From Bradyrhizobium retamae (GTDB lineage: Bacteria > Pseudomonadota > Alphaproteobacteria > Rhizobiales > Xanthobacteraceae): a DNA stretch of 64,000 bases. This document shows, piece by piece, positions 35,444-44,519 of this stretch. Made by a program: the position numbers and the translations under genes. Below the pieces are notes generated by a model. That model did no database searches and was not told where the DNA came from. It saw only the letters and a program-made list of their open reading frames with translations. Location of the stretch: the NCBI RefSeq assembly GCF_001440415.1, contig NZ_LLYA01000001.1:248001-312000 (forward strand). Direction: 5' to 3'. Position 1 is the stretch's first letter; each line of letters starts with the position of its first letter.

Positions 35444-35644
35444 CTATTTTCGAGAATCCAGTTCGCGATAAAGGGTTCGCAAATATGATAGGCCTTCCAC
35501 GGTCAGACGGTGCTCGTCTCGCTCTCCTTCGATATACCTTTTCATAAGATGCTTGGACAGTCGCTCCCGCACTCCTTCCAACTCGGAGCGGTCGGCGAGG
35601 GCCCCATAAATATTCAGCGCGCGATCAACTGGCAGTATGTTCAT
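35444..35644 (-). CDS. Small hypothetical protein (66 aa), winged-helix-like
   Basis: A charged helical protein: LNIYGALADRSELEGVRERL, then KHLMKRYIEGERDEHRLTVEGLSYLRTL. The end resembles a helix-wing of small regulators, but no family is recognised. GAGGA lies 6 bases before the ATG. Confidence 0.55.
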   Translation of the reverse strand: MNILPVDRALNIYGALADRSELEGVRERLSKHLMKRYIEGERDEHRLTVEGLSYLRTLYRELDSRK

Positions 35645-35885
35645 CGGATTCCTCTAAGATATTTGGGTATTCAAGTAACAGGATGCTCAATCGTTCCCAA
35701 GTTAGACGCTTAGCGCCGTGACTTCCTCTGCCAAACAAGAACGATGTTGGCGCGGATTAACCGCTAGCGGATCTCGGCAGATGTCCAAGTCCTCGAATTA
35801 AACTCAGACTGTATGCACTAGCGCTCTTATATTCGACGGACAGGATACCCATCTTCATATCATCGCCGCCCCCTACGTGGCATCT
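35645..35885. other. Intergenic segment with no visible gene
   Basis: A relatively AT-rich stretch between the divergent small genes at 35444 (minus) and 35942 (plus). It should hold their promoters; nothing else is recognised. Confidence 0.4.
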
Positions 35886-35934
35886 ATCGGTGACTGAGAG
35901 ACAGTTGCGCTCCCGCCTTACTCGAAAGAGGGCG
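35886..35934 (+). promoter_or_regulatory. Repeated leader element (copy 2)
   Basis: ATCGGTGACTGAGAG, four bases, then TTGCGCTCCCGCC and GAGGGCG, ending 7 bases before the ATG at 35942. It matches copy 1 at 33027. Confidence 0.5.
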
Positions 35935-35941
35935 CAGTGCG

Positions 35942-36166
35942 ATGCAGAAACGACGACACCGTTCCACACAGTACCGACACCGTTTCACACAGACGCAGCC
36001 TCTTGAAGAGCGGCTAATTGAACATGCGACGCGGCTGCGCGATGAAGCTAAATCGCTTCCCCCTGGTGTCGTGCGCGAGGCGATTCTAAGGCGGGCTGAG
36101 CAGGCGGAAACTGGCGCGCACATGAGCCAGTGGCTGCGCTCGCCTGATTCAAAGAGTAACGCGTAA
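35942..36166 (+). CDS. Small helical hypothetical protein (74 aa), paralogue-like 3
   Basis: A basic N-terminus rich in His/Arg/Gln is followed by EERLIEHATRLRDEAKSLPP and then GVVREAILRRAEQAETGAHM, ending SQWLRSPDSK. The pattern LRDEA-x-LPPG-x-x-R-x-A recurs in the 33179 product (MDEAREMSPGDERTEA). Function unknown. Confidence 0.6.
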   Translation: MQKRRHRSTQYRHRFTQTQPLEERLIEHATRLRDEAKSLPPGVVREAILRRAEQAETGAHMSQWLRSPDSKSNA

Positions 36167-36332
36167 TCTGCACAAGCATAAGAACCATGCCGGCCCAGAA
36201 CGGCTTCGACGGAGGATGCGCATCGCGACGCGAAATCGCGCGCCGCGGCTCTGTCGCGATGGGACGATGAGGGAGGCGCAGTCCCCGACGGACTGCCGAG
36301 GTGAACCAATTTCGGCAACTGGAGGATACCCC

Positions 36333-36719
36333 ATGTCACGTAAAAACATGTCACTGACAAAATTCGGCATCGATGACGGCCCGCACAACATGGATGGGCT
36401 GCGGCTTTTCGCGCGCGACGGAACTGAACGGGTCGAGGCGTTCATGGGCCGCAAGGTGATGGACGTCTGGGTCGAATCCATCGAGCACCGGGGAGGACGG
36501 CGGAGTCTGTTCCGCGATCAGTACAACGCATTGGGCAGGCGCAATCTTGCGGCGATTGAGCGGATCGTGAAAGCGAAATACCAACGGGGCGCCGCTCATA
36601 ACCGCCAGCATCCCTATGTCGAGGTGCTGTTCTCGGACATCATGGAAAGCGCCGAGACCCTGGACTTAGGCGGTCTTGTGCGCCCGCCCCTGCCGCCGGA
36701 ATTTCTCCGGCTGGGTTGA
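36333..36719 (+). CDS. Hypothetical protein (128 aa)
   Basis: A cytoplasmic protein with no recognised domain: DGLRLFARDGTERVEAFMGR, DVWVESIEHRGGRRSLFRDQ, ALGRRNLAAIERIVKAKY and a late EVLFSDIMESAETLDLGG. GGAGGA stands 7 bases before the ATG. It is the last island gene before hslO, reading towards it. Confidence 0.6.
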   Translation: MSRKNMSLTKFGIDDGPHNMDGLRLFARDGTERVEAFMGRKVMDVWVESIEHRGGRRSLFRDQYNALGRRNLAAIERIVKAKYQRGAAHNRQHPYVEVLFSDIMESAETLDLGGLVRPPLPPEFLRLG

Positions 36720-36741
36720 GCCGACTGGCCAAGCGAGCTTC

Positions 36742-37740
36742 CTACTCCACGCCCGCTTCGTGCGGGGTGAACTGGTAGACCGAGGAGCAGAACTCGCAGG
36801 TCACCACCACCTTATCGTCCTTGACCATCTCGGCGCGGTCCTTCGGCGCAAAGCTTTTCAGCATCGCGGAGACCGCCTCGCGCGAGCAGGAGCATTGTGC
36901 GCGCAAGGAGAGCGGCGAGAACACGCGCACGCCGCGCTCGTGAAACAGGCGATACAGCAGGCGCTCGCCCGACAGATCGGGATCGATCAGTTCGACATCC
37001 TCGACGGTGCCGATCAGCGACTGGCCTTCCACCCATGCGTCGTCTTCCGCCACCTGATGCGTCACCGCGCCTTCCGGCGCGTCGCCCGGATGCAGGTCGG
37101 CCTGCCGCGCCCGTTCGGGCGCCCGCGGCAGGAATTGCAGCAGCATGCCACCGGCGCGCCAGCGATGCTTGCCGCCGTCGCCACCGCGCCATTCCTCGCC
37201 GACCGCAAGCCGCACGCGGGTCGGGATCTGCTCGGAGCGCAGGAAATACTCATGCGCGGCATCCTCGAGGCTGCCGCCGTCGAGCGCAACCAGTCCCTGG
37301 TAGCGGCTCATGTCCGCGCCCTGATCGATGGTCATCGCGAGGTGGCCTTTGCCGAGCAGGGCGCCTGAATCCTGCCCGTCCTTCAGCCGCCTTGCGTCGT
37401 AGCGCGCATACGCGCGGAGCCGATCCGGCGACTGGAAATCCACGATCAGAAACGACACCGGACCATCGGTCTGCGTCTGCAAAATGAAACGGCCGTCGAA
37501 TTTTAGCGCCGAGCCAAGCAGCGTCGCCAGCACGATCGCTTCGCCAAGCAGTTTTCCGACCGGCGCCGGATAATCGTGCTTGGTCAGGATGTCGTCGAGC
37601 GCGGGGCCGAGCCGAGTCAGCCGTCCGCGCAGATCGAGCGAGGCGACCTCGAACGGCAGCACCGCATCATCGACGGGAACGGACGAGGGCGCGCGGATCG
37701 GCGCCTCGGTCGTGATTTTGACGTCTGATTGTGAATCCAT
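36742..37740 (-). CDS. hslO: Redox-regulated chaperone Hsp33
   Basis: A 332-residue Hsp33 homologue. The N-terminal domain begins VLPFEVASLDLRGRLTRLGP and contains LLGSALKFDGRFILQTQTDG and LGKGHLAMTIDQG. The C-terminal zinc switch has CxC in AQCSCSREAV and CxxC in VVTCEFCSSV, the cysteines that sense oxidation. Its last ~135 bases are duplicated at 31520-31657 on the other side of a 5-kb accessory island. It lies upstream of argF-argD in reverse order, the usual Bradyrhizobium arrangement. Confidence 0.92.
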   Translation of the reverse strand: MDSQSDVKITTEAPIRAPSSVPVDDAVLPFEVASLDLRGRLTRLGPALDDILTKHDYPAPVGKLLGEAIVLATLLGSALKFDGRFILQTQTDGPVSFLIVDFQSPDRLRAYARYDARRLKDGQDSGALLGKGHLAMTIDQGADMSRYQGLVALDGGSLEDAAHEYFLRSEQIPTRVRLAVGEEWRGGDGGKHRWRAGGMLLQFLPRAPERARQADLHPGDAPEGAVTHQVAEDDAWVEGQSLIGTVEDVELIDPDLSGERLLYRLFHERGVRVFSPLSLRAQCSCSREAVSAMLKSFAPKDRAEMVKDDKVVVTCEFCSSVYQFTPHEAGVE

Positions 37741-37807
37741 GGCGCCTTATCTGGGGGCTCGGAATGCAAAACAAAAGGGGTTGACGAGCCGGCGAAACCA
37801 TCTCCAC

Positions 37808-37930
37808 GCGTCGTCCCTGCGAACGCAGGGTCCCGTAACCACAGGGCGTTGTGCGTAAGGCAAGGCGTCAACCACTGCCTTTAATTGTGGGGCCGCGGCG
37901 TATGGGTCCTGCTTTCGCAGGGACGACGGA
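37808..37930. repeat. Intergenic inverted repeat, family C (copy 1)
   Basis: CGTCGTCCCTGCGAACGCAG on the left, CTTTCGCAGGGACGACGG on the right, with CCCGTAACCAC inside. Related copies are at 41085-41224 and, as a half, near 58887. Confidence 0.75.
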
Positions 37931-37935
37931 GAGAG

Positions 37936-38865
37936 TTACCCCGCCGTGTCAAAACACCAGGCCAGAATGCCTTTCTGCGCATGCAGGCGATTTTCGGCTT
38001 CGTCGAACACGACCGACTGCGCGCCGTCGATCACTTCATCGGTGACCTCCTCGCCGCGATGGGCGGGAAGGCAGTGCATGAAGATCGCGCCCGGCTTGGC
38101 CAGCGACATCAGCTTCGCATTGACCTGATAGGGCTTCAGCACATTGTGGCGATGTTCGCCGTCCTTGTCGCCCATCGAGACCCAGGTGTCGGTAACGACG
38201 CAATCGGCGCCGCGCACCGCGGCTTCGGGATCGGTGCCGAGCACGATCGGCGCCTGCGTCGCCTTGATCCAGTCCTTCATCGCCTTGTTCGGCGCAAGCT
38301 GCGGCGGGGTCGCGACATTGAGCTTGAACTTGAAACGCTCGGCTGCATGCGCCCACGAGGCCAGCACGTTGTTGTCGTCGCCGGTCCAGGCCACGGTCCT
38401 GCCCTCGATCGGCCCGCGATGCTCCTCGAAGGTCATCAGGTCGGCCATCACCTGGCAGGGATGCGAGCGCCGCGTCAGGCCGTTGATCACGGGCACGGTG
38501 GCGTGCGCGGCCAATTCCAAGAGCGCGTCATGGTTGAGGATGCGGATCATGATCGCATCGACATAGCGCGACAGCACGCGCGCGGTGTCGGCGATGGTCT
38601 CGCCGCGGCCGAGCTGCATCTCGGCACCGGTCAGCATGATGGATTCGCCGCCGAGCTGGCGCATGCCGACGTCGAACGACACCCGGGTGCGGGTCGAGGG
38701 ACGTTCGAAGATCATCGCCAGCGTCTTGCCTTCGAGCGGCTTCTTGCCCTTCTCATGCGCTTTCAGCTTCGCCTTCATGGTGGCGCTCAAGGCCAGCATG
38801 CTGCGCAATTCATCTAACGGCAGTTCGTTGATGTCGAGGAAGTGACGGACGGACTTGCTCATCAT
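37936..38865 (-). CDS. argF: Ornithine carbamoyltransferase
   Basis: A 309-residue OTCase. The carbamoyl-phosphate site is [11 protein letters not shown] (residues 56-64). HPCQVMADL and the ornithine/SMG-type segment ([15 protein letters not shown]) follow, and the active-site Cys is in [13 protein letters not shown]. It makes citrulline in arginine synthesis. Tandem ATG codons at 38865 and 38862 overlap the argD stop, so the two are co-translated. Confidence 0.95.
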   Translation of the reverse strand: MMSKSVRHFLDINELPLDELRSMLALSATMKAKLKAHEKGKKPLEGKTLAMIFERPSTRTRVSFDVGMRQLGGESIMLTGAEMQLGRGETIADTARVLSRYVDAIMIRILNHDALLELAAHATVPVINGLTRRSHPCQVMADLMTFEEHRGPIEGRTVAWTGDDNNVLASWAHAAERFKFKLNVATPPQLAPNKAMKDWIKATQAPIVLGTDPEAAVRGADCVVTDTWVSMGDKDGEHRHNVLKPYQVNAKLMSLAKPGAIFMHCLPAHRGEEVTDEVIDGAQSVVFDEAENRLHAQKGILAWCFDTAG

Positions 38866-40070
38866 CCCGCCGCCTTCTTCAACTGGCCAGCGGACAGCGC
38901 GACACAGGCGCGCTCCAACCTTTGCACGGATTCCTCGATCTCGGCCTCGGTGACGATCAGCGGCGCCAGGAACCGCACCACATTGTCGCCGGCGCCGACG
39001 GTGAGCAATTTCTCGTCGCGCAATGCGTTGACGAGATCGCCCGACGGCACCACAGCCTTGACGCCGACCAGAAGCCCCTCGCCGCGCACTTCCGACAGCA
39101 CTGCGGGATAGCGATCGACGACGGAGGCCAGTTTCTGTTTCAACAGCAGCGACATCTTCTGCACGTGATCGAAGAAGCCGGGCTTCAGCATCACGTCGAG
39201 CACGGCATTCGCCGCAGCGATCGCCAGCGGATTGCCGCCGAAGGTCGAGCCGTGCGAGCCCGGCGTCATGCCGCTTGCGGCTTCCGCCGTCGCCAGCACC
39301 GCGCCGATCGGGAAACCGCCGCCCAACGCTTTGGCCAGCGACATCACATCCGGTGTCACGCCGACGCGCTTATAGGCAAAGAGATCGCCGGTGCGGCCCA
39401 TGCCGGTCTGCACCTCGTCGAACGCGAGCAACAGGCCCTTCTCGTCGCAGAGCTGGCGCAGCGCCTTGAAGAAAGACTGCGGCGCGGAGCGCACGCCGCC
39501 CTCGCCCTGCACCGGCTCGATCAGGATGCCCGCGGTCTGCGGGCCGATCGCTTTCTTGACCGCTTCGAGATCGCCATGCGGCACCTGGTCGAAACCGTCC
39601 ATCGGCGGCCCAAAGCCTTCGAGATATTTGGCGGAGCCGGTTGCTGCGAGCGTGCCCAGGGTGCGGCCATGGAATGCGCCCTCGAAGGTGACGAGACGAT
39701 AGCGCTCGGGATGGCCCTTGGAGAACTGATAGCGGCGCACGACCTTGATCACGCCTTCCATCGCCTCGGCGCCGGAATTGCAGAAGAACACGAGGTCGGC
39801 AAAGCTCTGCTCGCAGAGCCGCGCGGCGAGCTTCTCGCCATCGGGCGAGTTGAACAGGTTCGACATATGCCAGAGTTTGGTCGACTGCTCCTGCAGCGCC
39901 GCGATCAGGTGCGGATGGCAGTGACCGAGCGCATTCACCGCGACGCCCGAGGTAAAGTCCAAATAGCGCTCGCCATTGGTGGCGGTCAGCCAGCAGCCCT
40001 CGCCGCGTTCAAAGCCGAGATCGACCCTGGCGAAGACGGGGAGCAGATGCGACGTGGCGCTATTGGTCAT
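38862..40070 (-). CDS. argD: Acetylornithine aminotransferase
   Basis: A 402-residue class-III PLP aminotransferase. [67 protein letters not shown] and the PLP-lysine region [17 protein letters not shown] are all present. It acts in arginine synthesis and possibly in succinyl-diaminopimelate transamination. The start at [15 protein letters not shown] fits the family; the leader carries a hairpin and a strong promoter. Confidence 0.94.
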   Translation of the reverse strand: MTNSATSHLLPVFARVDLGFERGEGCWLTATNGERYLDFTSGVAVNALGHCHPHLIAALQEQSTKLWHMSNLFNSPDGEKLAARLCEQSFADLVFFCNSGAEAMEGVIKVVRRYQFSKGHPERYRLVTFEGAFHGRTLGTLAATGSAKYLEGFGPPMDGFDQVPHGDLEAVKKAIGPQTAGILIEPVQGEGGVRSAPQSFFKALRQLCDEKGLLLAFDEVQTGMGRTGDLFAYKRVGVTPDVMSLAKALGGGFPIGAVLATAEAASGMTPGSHGSTFGGNPLAIAAANAVLDVMLKPGFFDHVQKMSLLLKQKLASVVDRYPAVLSEVRGEGLLVGVKAVVPSGDLVNALRDEKLLTVGAGDNVVRFLAPLIVTEAEIEESVQRLERACVALSAGQLKKAAG

Positions 40071-40150
40071 GGCAATCACTGAAGTTTGAGACCTGCCTTT
40101 GAGACCTGCCGCGGGCGAACGCGGCAGCAGCCGGTCTTGCGAAAACGAAA

Positions 40151-40175
40151 CGTGCCGCCTCTTAAGGGCGGCACG
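40151..40175 (-). promoter_or_regulatory. Leader hairpin of the argD-argF transcript
   Basis: CGTGCCGCC and GGCGGCACG form a perfect 9-base-pair stem with a 7-base loop, followed on the minus strand by TTTCGTTTT. It begins within a few bases of the expected transcription start, so it may be an attenuator or an mRNA-stabilising 5' hairpin. Confidence 0.5.
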
Positions 40176-40183
40176 TGAGAGGC

Positions 40184-40211
40184 ATTCTATGTGGGCGCGG
40201 GGCGCTGTCAA
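40184..40211 (-). promoter_or_regulatory. Sigma-70-type promoter of argD-argF
   Basis: The minus strand has TTGACA, 16 bases, TAGAAT, a near-consensus housekeeping promoter whose start would fall near 40177, just before the leader hairpin. The rest of the 482-base argD-gcrA divergent gap shows no gene. Confidence 0.65.
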
Positions 40212-40469
40212 CACGCTACGGAGCCGCCTTTCCTGCAGTGCAAGATGCTGAAAACCGTAAGATTGCGGTGTGGTGGAAAACACGCAGTGAAATGCCTAGA
40301 TGTCAGAACATGTGGACGTTCGGGCCCGGACTCTTGCGCCCGAGTCACGCCATATTGTAGCCTTTGGGCTGTCGGGTACGACATCTCGTGCGGCAGTTCT
40401 GATCCCTTAGAGTCCTTTTGTGCAGGCGTAAACGTTCGGCGCGGTTAACGCGTCCGGCGAGGGCTAAGG

Positions 40470-40505
40470 GATTCTGACCGCAGGGATTTTTGAGACGAAT
40501 GACTC
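40470..40505 (+). promoter_or_regulatory. Two GANTC (CcrM) sites upstream of gcrA
   Basis: GATTC at 40470-40474 and GACTC at 40501-40505 lie 79 and 48 bases before the gcrA ATG. In Caulobacter GcrA acts with CcrM methylation at GANTC, so autoregulatory or cell-cycle control is plausible. Confidence 0.4.
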
Positions 40506-40552
40506 GCCAGCGCTGCCCCCGATTGGCCGGCGCGATGCAAGGGAAGAGTACG

Positions 40553-41062
40553 ATGACGGTTTTGACCTGGTCCGACGATCGCGTCGAACAGCTTAAGAAG
40601 CTCTGGGAAGCCGGACTGTCGGCGAGCCAGATCGCCGCGGAACTTGGAAATGTGACGCGAAACGCCGTGATCGGCAAAGTGCACCGGCTGGGCCTTTCCG
40701 GCCGTGCCAAGAGCCCCTCCTCGGCCGCCCCGCGGCAGCGCAAGGCACGCCCCGCCCAGCCGATGATGCGGGTGTCGCGCCCGGTCTCGCGCGGCAACAC
40801 CGCGCTGGCGCACGCCTTCGAAGTCGAGATGGAGCCGGATCCGATCGCCTTCGACAACGTCGTGCCGATGAGCCAGCGGCTGTCGCTGCTCGAGCTGAAC
40901 GAGGCCACCTGCCACTGGCCGGTCGGCGATCCCTCGAGCCCGGAATTCTTCTTCTGCGGCGGCAAGGCGCTCACGGGCCTGCCCTATTGCGCCCACCACT
41001 CGCGCATCGCCTACCAGCCCGCCGCCGATCGGCGGAGGCAGCAGCCGAAGCAGACGAGGTAA
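40553..41062 (+). CDS. gcrA: Cell-cycle regulator GcrA
   Basis: A 169-residue GcrA homologue. The N-terminal helix-turn-helix is diagnostic (WSDDRVEQLKKLWEAGLSAS, then QIAAELGNVTRNAVIGKVHRLGLSGR). A basic, Pro-rich linker joins a C-terminal sigma-interacting part with Cys/His motifs (ATCHWPVGDP, FFFCGGKAL, PYCAHHSRIAY). GcrA activates sigma-70 promoters at methylated GANTC sites. Start chosen at MTVLTW. It is divergent from argD. Confidence 0.95.
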   Translation: MTVLTWSDDRVEQLKKLWEAGLSASQIAAELGNVTRNAVIGKVHRLGLSGRAKSPSSAAPRQRKARPAQPMMRVSRPVSRGNTALAHAFEVEMEPDPIAFDNVVPMSQRLSLLELNEATCHWPVGDPSSPEFFFCGGKALTGLPYCAHHSRIAYQPAADRRRQQPKQTR

Positions 41063-41084
41063 GGGCGCGCGGTTATCGCAACGA

Positions 41085-41224
41085 TGTAGTCCCTGCGAAC
41101 GAACGCAGGGACCCATAACCACGGGAGTCTGTGGTTATGCCTCGCTGGAACTCCAGCGCATTTCAACAATGAGATTTGTGGTTATGGGGGCCCCACGTTC
41201 GCGCGCGTTCGCGGGGACGACGGT
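41085..41224. repeat. Intergenic inverted repeat, family C (copy 2)
   Basis: GTAGTCCCTGCGAACGAACG and ACCCATAACCACGGG on the left, TGTGGTTATGGGGG and GGGGACGACGG on the right. It separates convergent gcrA and phoB and may act as a bidirectional terminator. Confidence 0.75.
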
Positions 41225-41252
41225 GGAGTTTGCGGAGATAGCGGCGGAGCAG

Positions 41253-41957
41253 CTACGGCTCCACCTTCGCAAACCGGTCATCCAGCGCGTAGCCTGCGCC
41301 GCGGACGGTGCGGATCGGATCCTGCTCGCGGCCGGGGTTGAGCAGTTTGCGCAGCCGGCCGATGTGGACGTCGACGGTGCGCTCGTCGATATAGATGTCG
41401 CGGCCCCAGACGCTGTCGAGCAACTGCTCGCGGCTGAAGACGCGGCCGGGATGCTCGAGGAAAAACTCCAGCAGGCGATACTCGGTCGGGCCGAGATCAA
41501 TCTGGCGGCCCGAGCGCGCGACGCGGCGCTTTTCGCGATCCAGTTCAATGTCGCCATAGGTCAGCACGGTAGCGAGCCGCTCGGGGCTTGCCCGCCGCAA
41601 CAGGCCCTTCACCCGCGCCAGCAGCTCTGGCACCGAGAACGGCTTGACGATGTAATCGTCGGCGCCGGTTGCCAGCCCCCGCACGCGCTCGCTCTCCTCG
41701 CCGCGCGCGGTCAGCATGATGATCGGCAATTGCTTGGTCTCGGGGCGTGCCCTCAAGCGGCGGCACAACTCGATGCCGGAGAGCCCCGGCAGCATCCAGT
41801 CGAGCACGACGAGATCGGGTACGCGCTCCTTCAGCCGCGTATCGGCGTCGTCGCCGCGGCCGACAGTTTCGACCTCATAACCTTCAGCGTCGAGGTTGTA
41901 GCGCAACAGCGTGGTCAGCGCTTCCTCATCCTCGACCACCATTATGCGCGCGCTCAT
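41253..41957 (-). CDS. phoB: Phosphate regulon response regulator PhoB
   Basis: A 234-residue OmpR-type regulator. Receiver: VVEDEEALTT, phospho-acceptor Asp53 in VVLDWMLPG, Lys in VKPFSVPEL. DNA-binding winged helix: LGPTEYRLLEFFLEHPGRVFS, DIYIDERTVDVHIGRLRKLL and RTVRGAGYAL. It activates Pho-box promoters when phosphorylated by PhoR. Start chosen at MSARIMVVEDE behind GAGCAGG. It is the last gene of the pst-phoU-phoB series. Confidence 0.95.
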   Translation of the reverse strand: MSARIMVVEDEEALTTLLRYNLDAEGYEVETVGRGDDADTRLKERVPDLVVLDWMLPGLSGIELCRRLRARPETKQLPIIMLTARGEESERVRGLATGADDYIVKPFSVPELLARVKGLLRRASPERLATVLTYGDIELDREKRRVARSGRQIDLGPTEYRLLEFFLEHPGRVFSREQLLDSVWGRDIYIDERTVDVHIGRLRKLLNPGREQDPIRTVRGAGYALDDRFAKVEP

Positions 41958-42030
41958 CCTGCTCTTGCCTCTACTGTTTGACGCATCTTCTTCACGCGAA
42001 CCGGTCTCCACTTCGCTTGAAAACGCTTTG

Positions 42031-42747
42031 TCAAGTATTGGGTACGGTCGTGGCAAAATTCGTCATGTCGCCCTTCGGGCGCTTGTCGAGCATCTGCTGA
42101 CCCTCGATCATGTAGAACACGGTTTCGGCGATGTTGGTGGCGTGGTCGCCGATCCGCTCGATGTTCTTGGCGCAAAACATCAGGTGGATGCAGAACGAGA
42201 TGTTGCGCGGATCCTCCATCATGTATGTGAGGAGTTCGCGGAACAGCGAGGTGCAGATGGCGTCGACTTCCTCGTCGCCCTTCCACACCGCCATCGCCGC
42301 CGGCAGGTCGTGCGCGGCATAGGCGTCCAGCACCGACTTGACCTGCGACTGCACCAGATCCGTCATGTGCTCGAGGCCGCGCATCAGTTTCAGCGGCTGG
42401 AAATCGTTCTCCAGCGCCGCGACGCGCTTGCCCATGTTCTTGGCGAGGTCGCCGATTCGCTCCAGGTCGGTGGCAACCCGCATCGAGCCGACGATCTCGC
42501 GCAGATCGATCGCCATCGGCTGGCGGCGGGCGATGGTCAGCACCGCGCGCTCCTCGATCAGATGCTGCAGGCGGTCGATCTCGAGGTCGGTGGCGACGAC
42601 GTGCTTGCCGAGCGCGACGTCGCGGCGGACCAGCGCGTCGACGGATTCGGTGATCATGCGTTCGGCAAGGCCGCCCATCTCGGCGACCAGACGCGTCAAT
42701 TCCTGGAGGTCGCTGTCAAACGCCTTGGCGGTATGTTCGGAAGCCAT
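42031..42747 (-). CDS. phoU: Phosphate signalling protein PhoU
   Basis: A 238-residue all-helical PhoU with two repeats, each with the E/DxxxD metal-binding pattern (DLERIGDLAKNMGKRV and KNIERIGDHATNIAETV). It links PstSCAB transport state to PhoR, preventing PhoB activation under phosphate sufficiency. It lies between pstB and phoB, 104 bases after pstB. Confidence 0.95.
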   Translation of the reverse strand: MASEHTAKAFDSDLQELTRLVAEMGGLAERMITESVDALVRRDVALGKHVVATDLEIDRLQHLIEERAVLTIARRQPMAIDLREIVGSMRVATDLERIGDLAKNMGKRVAALENDFQPLKLMRGLEHMTDLVQSQVKSVLDAYAAHDLPAAMAVWKGDEEVDAICTSLFRELLTYMMEDPRNISFCIHLMFCAKNIERIGDHATNIAETVFYMIEGQQMLDKRPKGDMTNFATTVPNT

Positions 42748-42760
42748 CTTCTATCTCCTC

Positions 42761-42790
42761 AAATCATGATCCGATCGGACGGATCATGAT
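42761..42790. repeat. Perfect palindrome between pstB and phoU
   Basis: AATCATGATCCG, six bases, CGGATCATGATT: 12-base perfect arms, adjacent to the family A element at 42805. Confidence 0.7.
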
Positions 42791-42804
42791 TTCGTTTTCT
42801 TGTT

Positions 42805-42853
42805 GAGCATGATCTGTTCGAAAAAACGGTCCCCGCTTTTCCGGATCATGCTC
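42805..42853. repeat. Palindromic intergenic repeat, family A (copy 2)
   Basis: GAGCATGATCTGTTCGAAAA to TTTTCCGGATCATGCTC. Its right end overlaps the pstB stop codon, so the hairpin starts exactly where translation ends. Confidence 0.8.
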
Positions 42854-43673
42854 AGCCGAACCGGCCGGTGATGTAGTCCTGGGTACGTCGATCGCGCGGC
42901 GAGGTGAAAATCTTGTTGGTATCGTCGAATTCGACCAGCTCGCCGAGATACATGAAGGCGGTCTTGTCCGAGACGCGCGCCGCCTGCTGCATATTATGGG
43001 TGACGATGGCGATCGTGTAATCCTCCGCCAGTTCCTGGATCAGTTCCTCGATCTTGGCGGTCGAGATCGGATCCAGCGCCGAGCAAGGTTCGTCGAACAG
43101 AATCACCTCGGGCCGCACCGCTACCGTGCGCGCGATGCAGAGCCGCTGCTGCTGACCGCCGGACAGCGACAGGCCACTGGCGTTCAACTTGTCCTTGACC
43201 TCGTTCCAGAGGGCGCCGCCGCGCAGCGCCCTCTCGACCCGGTCGTCCATCTCCGACTTCGAGACCTTCTCGTAGAGGCGGATGCCGAAGGCAATGTTCT
43301 CGTAGATCGTCATCGGGAACGGCGTCGGCTTCTGGAACACCATTCCAACGCGGGCCCGCAGCAGATTGAGGTCGAGCTTGGGGTCGAGGACGTTGGTCTG
43401 GTCGAGCAAGAGCTGGCCGGTGGCGCGCTGACCCGGATAGAGATCGTACATCCGGTTGAATATCCGCAGCAAGGTGGATTTGCCGCAGCCGGACGGGCCG
43501 ATGAAGGCAGTGACGCGATGGGTGCCGAGCGTCAGGTTGATGTCCTTCAGCGCATGGTGCTCGCCATAGTAAAAGTTCAGGCCGCGGGCGGTCACCTTGG
43601 GTGCGGCCTCGGGCAGCGCCACCTGCGGAACTGGGCCGCTCGCGTTACTCACGGATACGGAGAGTTCGGTCAT
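42852..43673 (-). CDS. pstB: Phosphate ABC transporter ATP-binding protein PstB
   Basis: A 273-residue ATPase: Walker [10 protein letters not shown] (59-67), [18 protein letters not shown], signature [20 protein letters not shown], Walker [13 protein letters not shown] and [12 protein letters not shown]. The [10 protein letters not shown] context is specific to PstB. GAGAGGA precedes the ATG, which overlaps the pstA stop by 4 bases. Confidence 0.96.
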   Translation of the reverse strand: MTELSVSVSNASGPVPQVALPEAAPKVTARGLNFYYGEHHALKDINLTLGTHRVTAFIGPSGCGKSTLLRIFNRMYDLYPGQRATGQLLLDQTNVLDPKLDLNLLRARVGMVFQKPTPFPMTIYENIAFGIRLYEKVSKSEMDDRVERALRGGALWNEVKDKLNASGLSLSGGQQQRLCIARTVAVRPEVILFDEPCSALDPISTAKIEELIQELAEDYTIAIVTHNMQQAARVSDKTAFMYLGELVEFDDTNKIFTSPRDRRTQDYITGRFG

Positions 43674-44515
43674 TTGGATATCCTCTCGGCGCCAAGAATG
43701 CGAGCGCCAATGTTCAGGGCCAATACGGTGAGGGTGATCAACAGGGCACCGGCCCAGGCGAGTTGCTTCCAATAGGCATAGGGGCTCTGGACGAAGTTGT
43801 TGATGGTGACCGGCAGGTTCGCCATGGTCTTGGTCAGATCCAGGCTGAAGAACTGGTTGGAGAGCGCGGTGAACAAGAGCGGCGCGGTTTCGCCGGCGAC
43901 CCGGGCGGTCGCGAGCAGGACGCCGGTGATCAGGCCAGCGCGCGCGGCGCGATAGGCGATCCGCCGGATCACCAGCGAGCGCGGCATGCCGAGCGCGGAC
44001 GCCGCTTCCCGCAAAGGATTGGGTACCAGCCCCAGCATGTCCTCGGTGGTACGGACCACCACGGGGATCACGATCACGGCGAGCGCGAGGCAGCCGGCAA
44101 AGGCCGAGAAGCCGCCCATCGGCACCACGATGGCGCCGTAGATGAACAGGCCGATGATGATCGAGGGCGCGCTCAACAGGATGTCGTTGATGAAACGGAT
44201 CACCGAGGTGAGCTTGTCGTGCTTGCCGTATTCGGCGAGGTAGGTACCGGCGAACAGGCCGAGCGGCGCGCCAATGCCGACCCCGATCATGGTCATGATG
44301 ATGGAGCCGATGATGGCGTTGCGCAGGCCGCCATCGGTCGATCCGGGCGGCGGCGTATCTTGGGTGAAGACAGCGAAATTGATGCCGGCAAGGCCATTGA
44401 AGAACAGCGTGAACAGGATCAGCGCCAGCCAGGTCACGCCGAACAGCGCGGCGCCCAGGCACAGGTACTTGACAATGACGTTGTTACGGCGGCGAGATAC
44501 GTAAATCGGGTTCAT
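43670..44515 (-). CDS. pstA: Phosphate ABC transporter permease PstA
   Basis: A 281-residue inner-membrane permease with about six helices and the binding-protein-dependent transport motif near [39 protein letters not shown] and [14 protein letters not shown] are typical PstA segments. It pairs with PstC; it starts 4 bases after pstC ends. Confidence 0.95.
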   Translation of the reverse strand: MNPIYVSRRRNNVIVKYLCLGAALFGVTWLALILFTLFFNGLAGINFAVFTQDTPPPGSTDGGLRNAIIGSIIMTMIGVGIGAPLGLFAGTYLAEYGKHDKLTSVIRFINDILLSAPSIIIGLFIYGAIVVPMGGFSAFAGCLALAVIVIPVVVRTTEDMLGLVPNPLREAASALGMPRSLVIRRIAYRAARAGLITGVLLATARVAGETAPLLFTALSNQFFSLDLTKTMANLPVTINNFVQSPYAYWKQLAWAGALLITLTVLALNIGARILGAERISK

Positions 44516-44519
44516 GATC

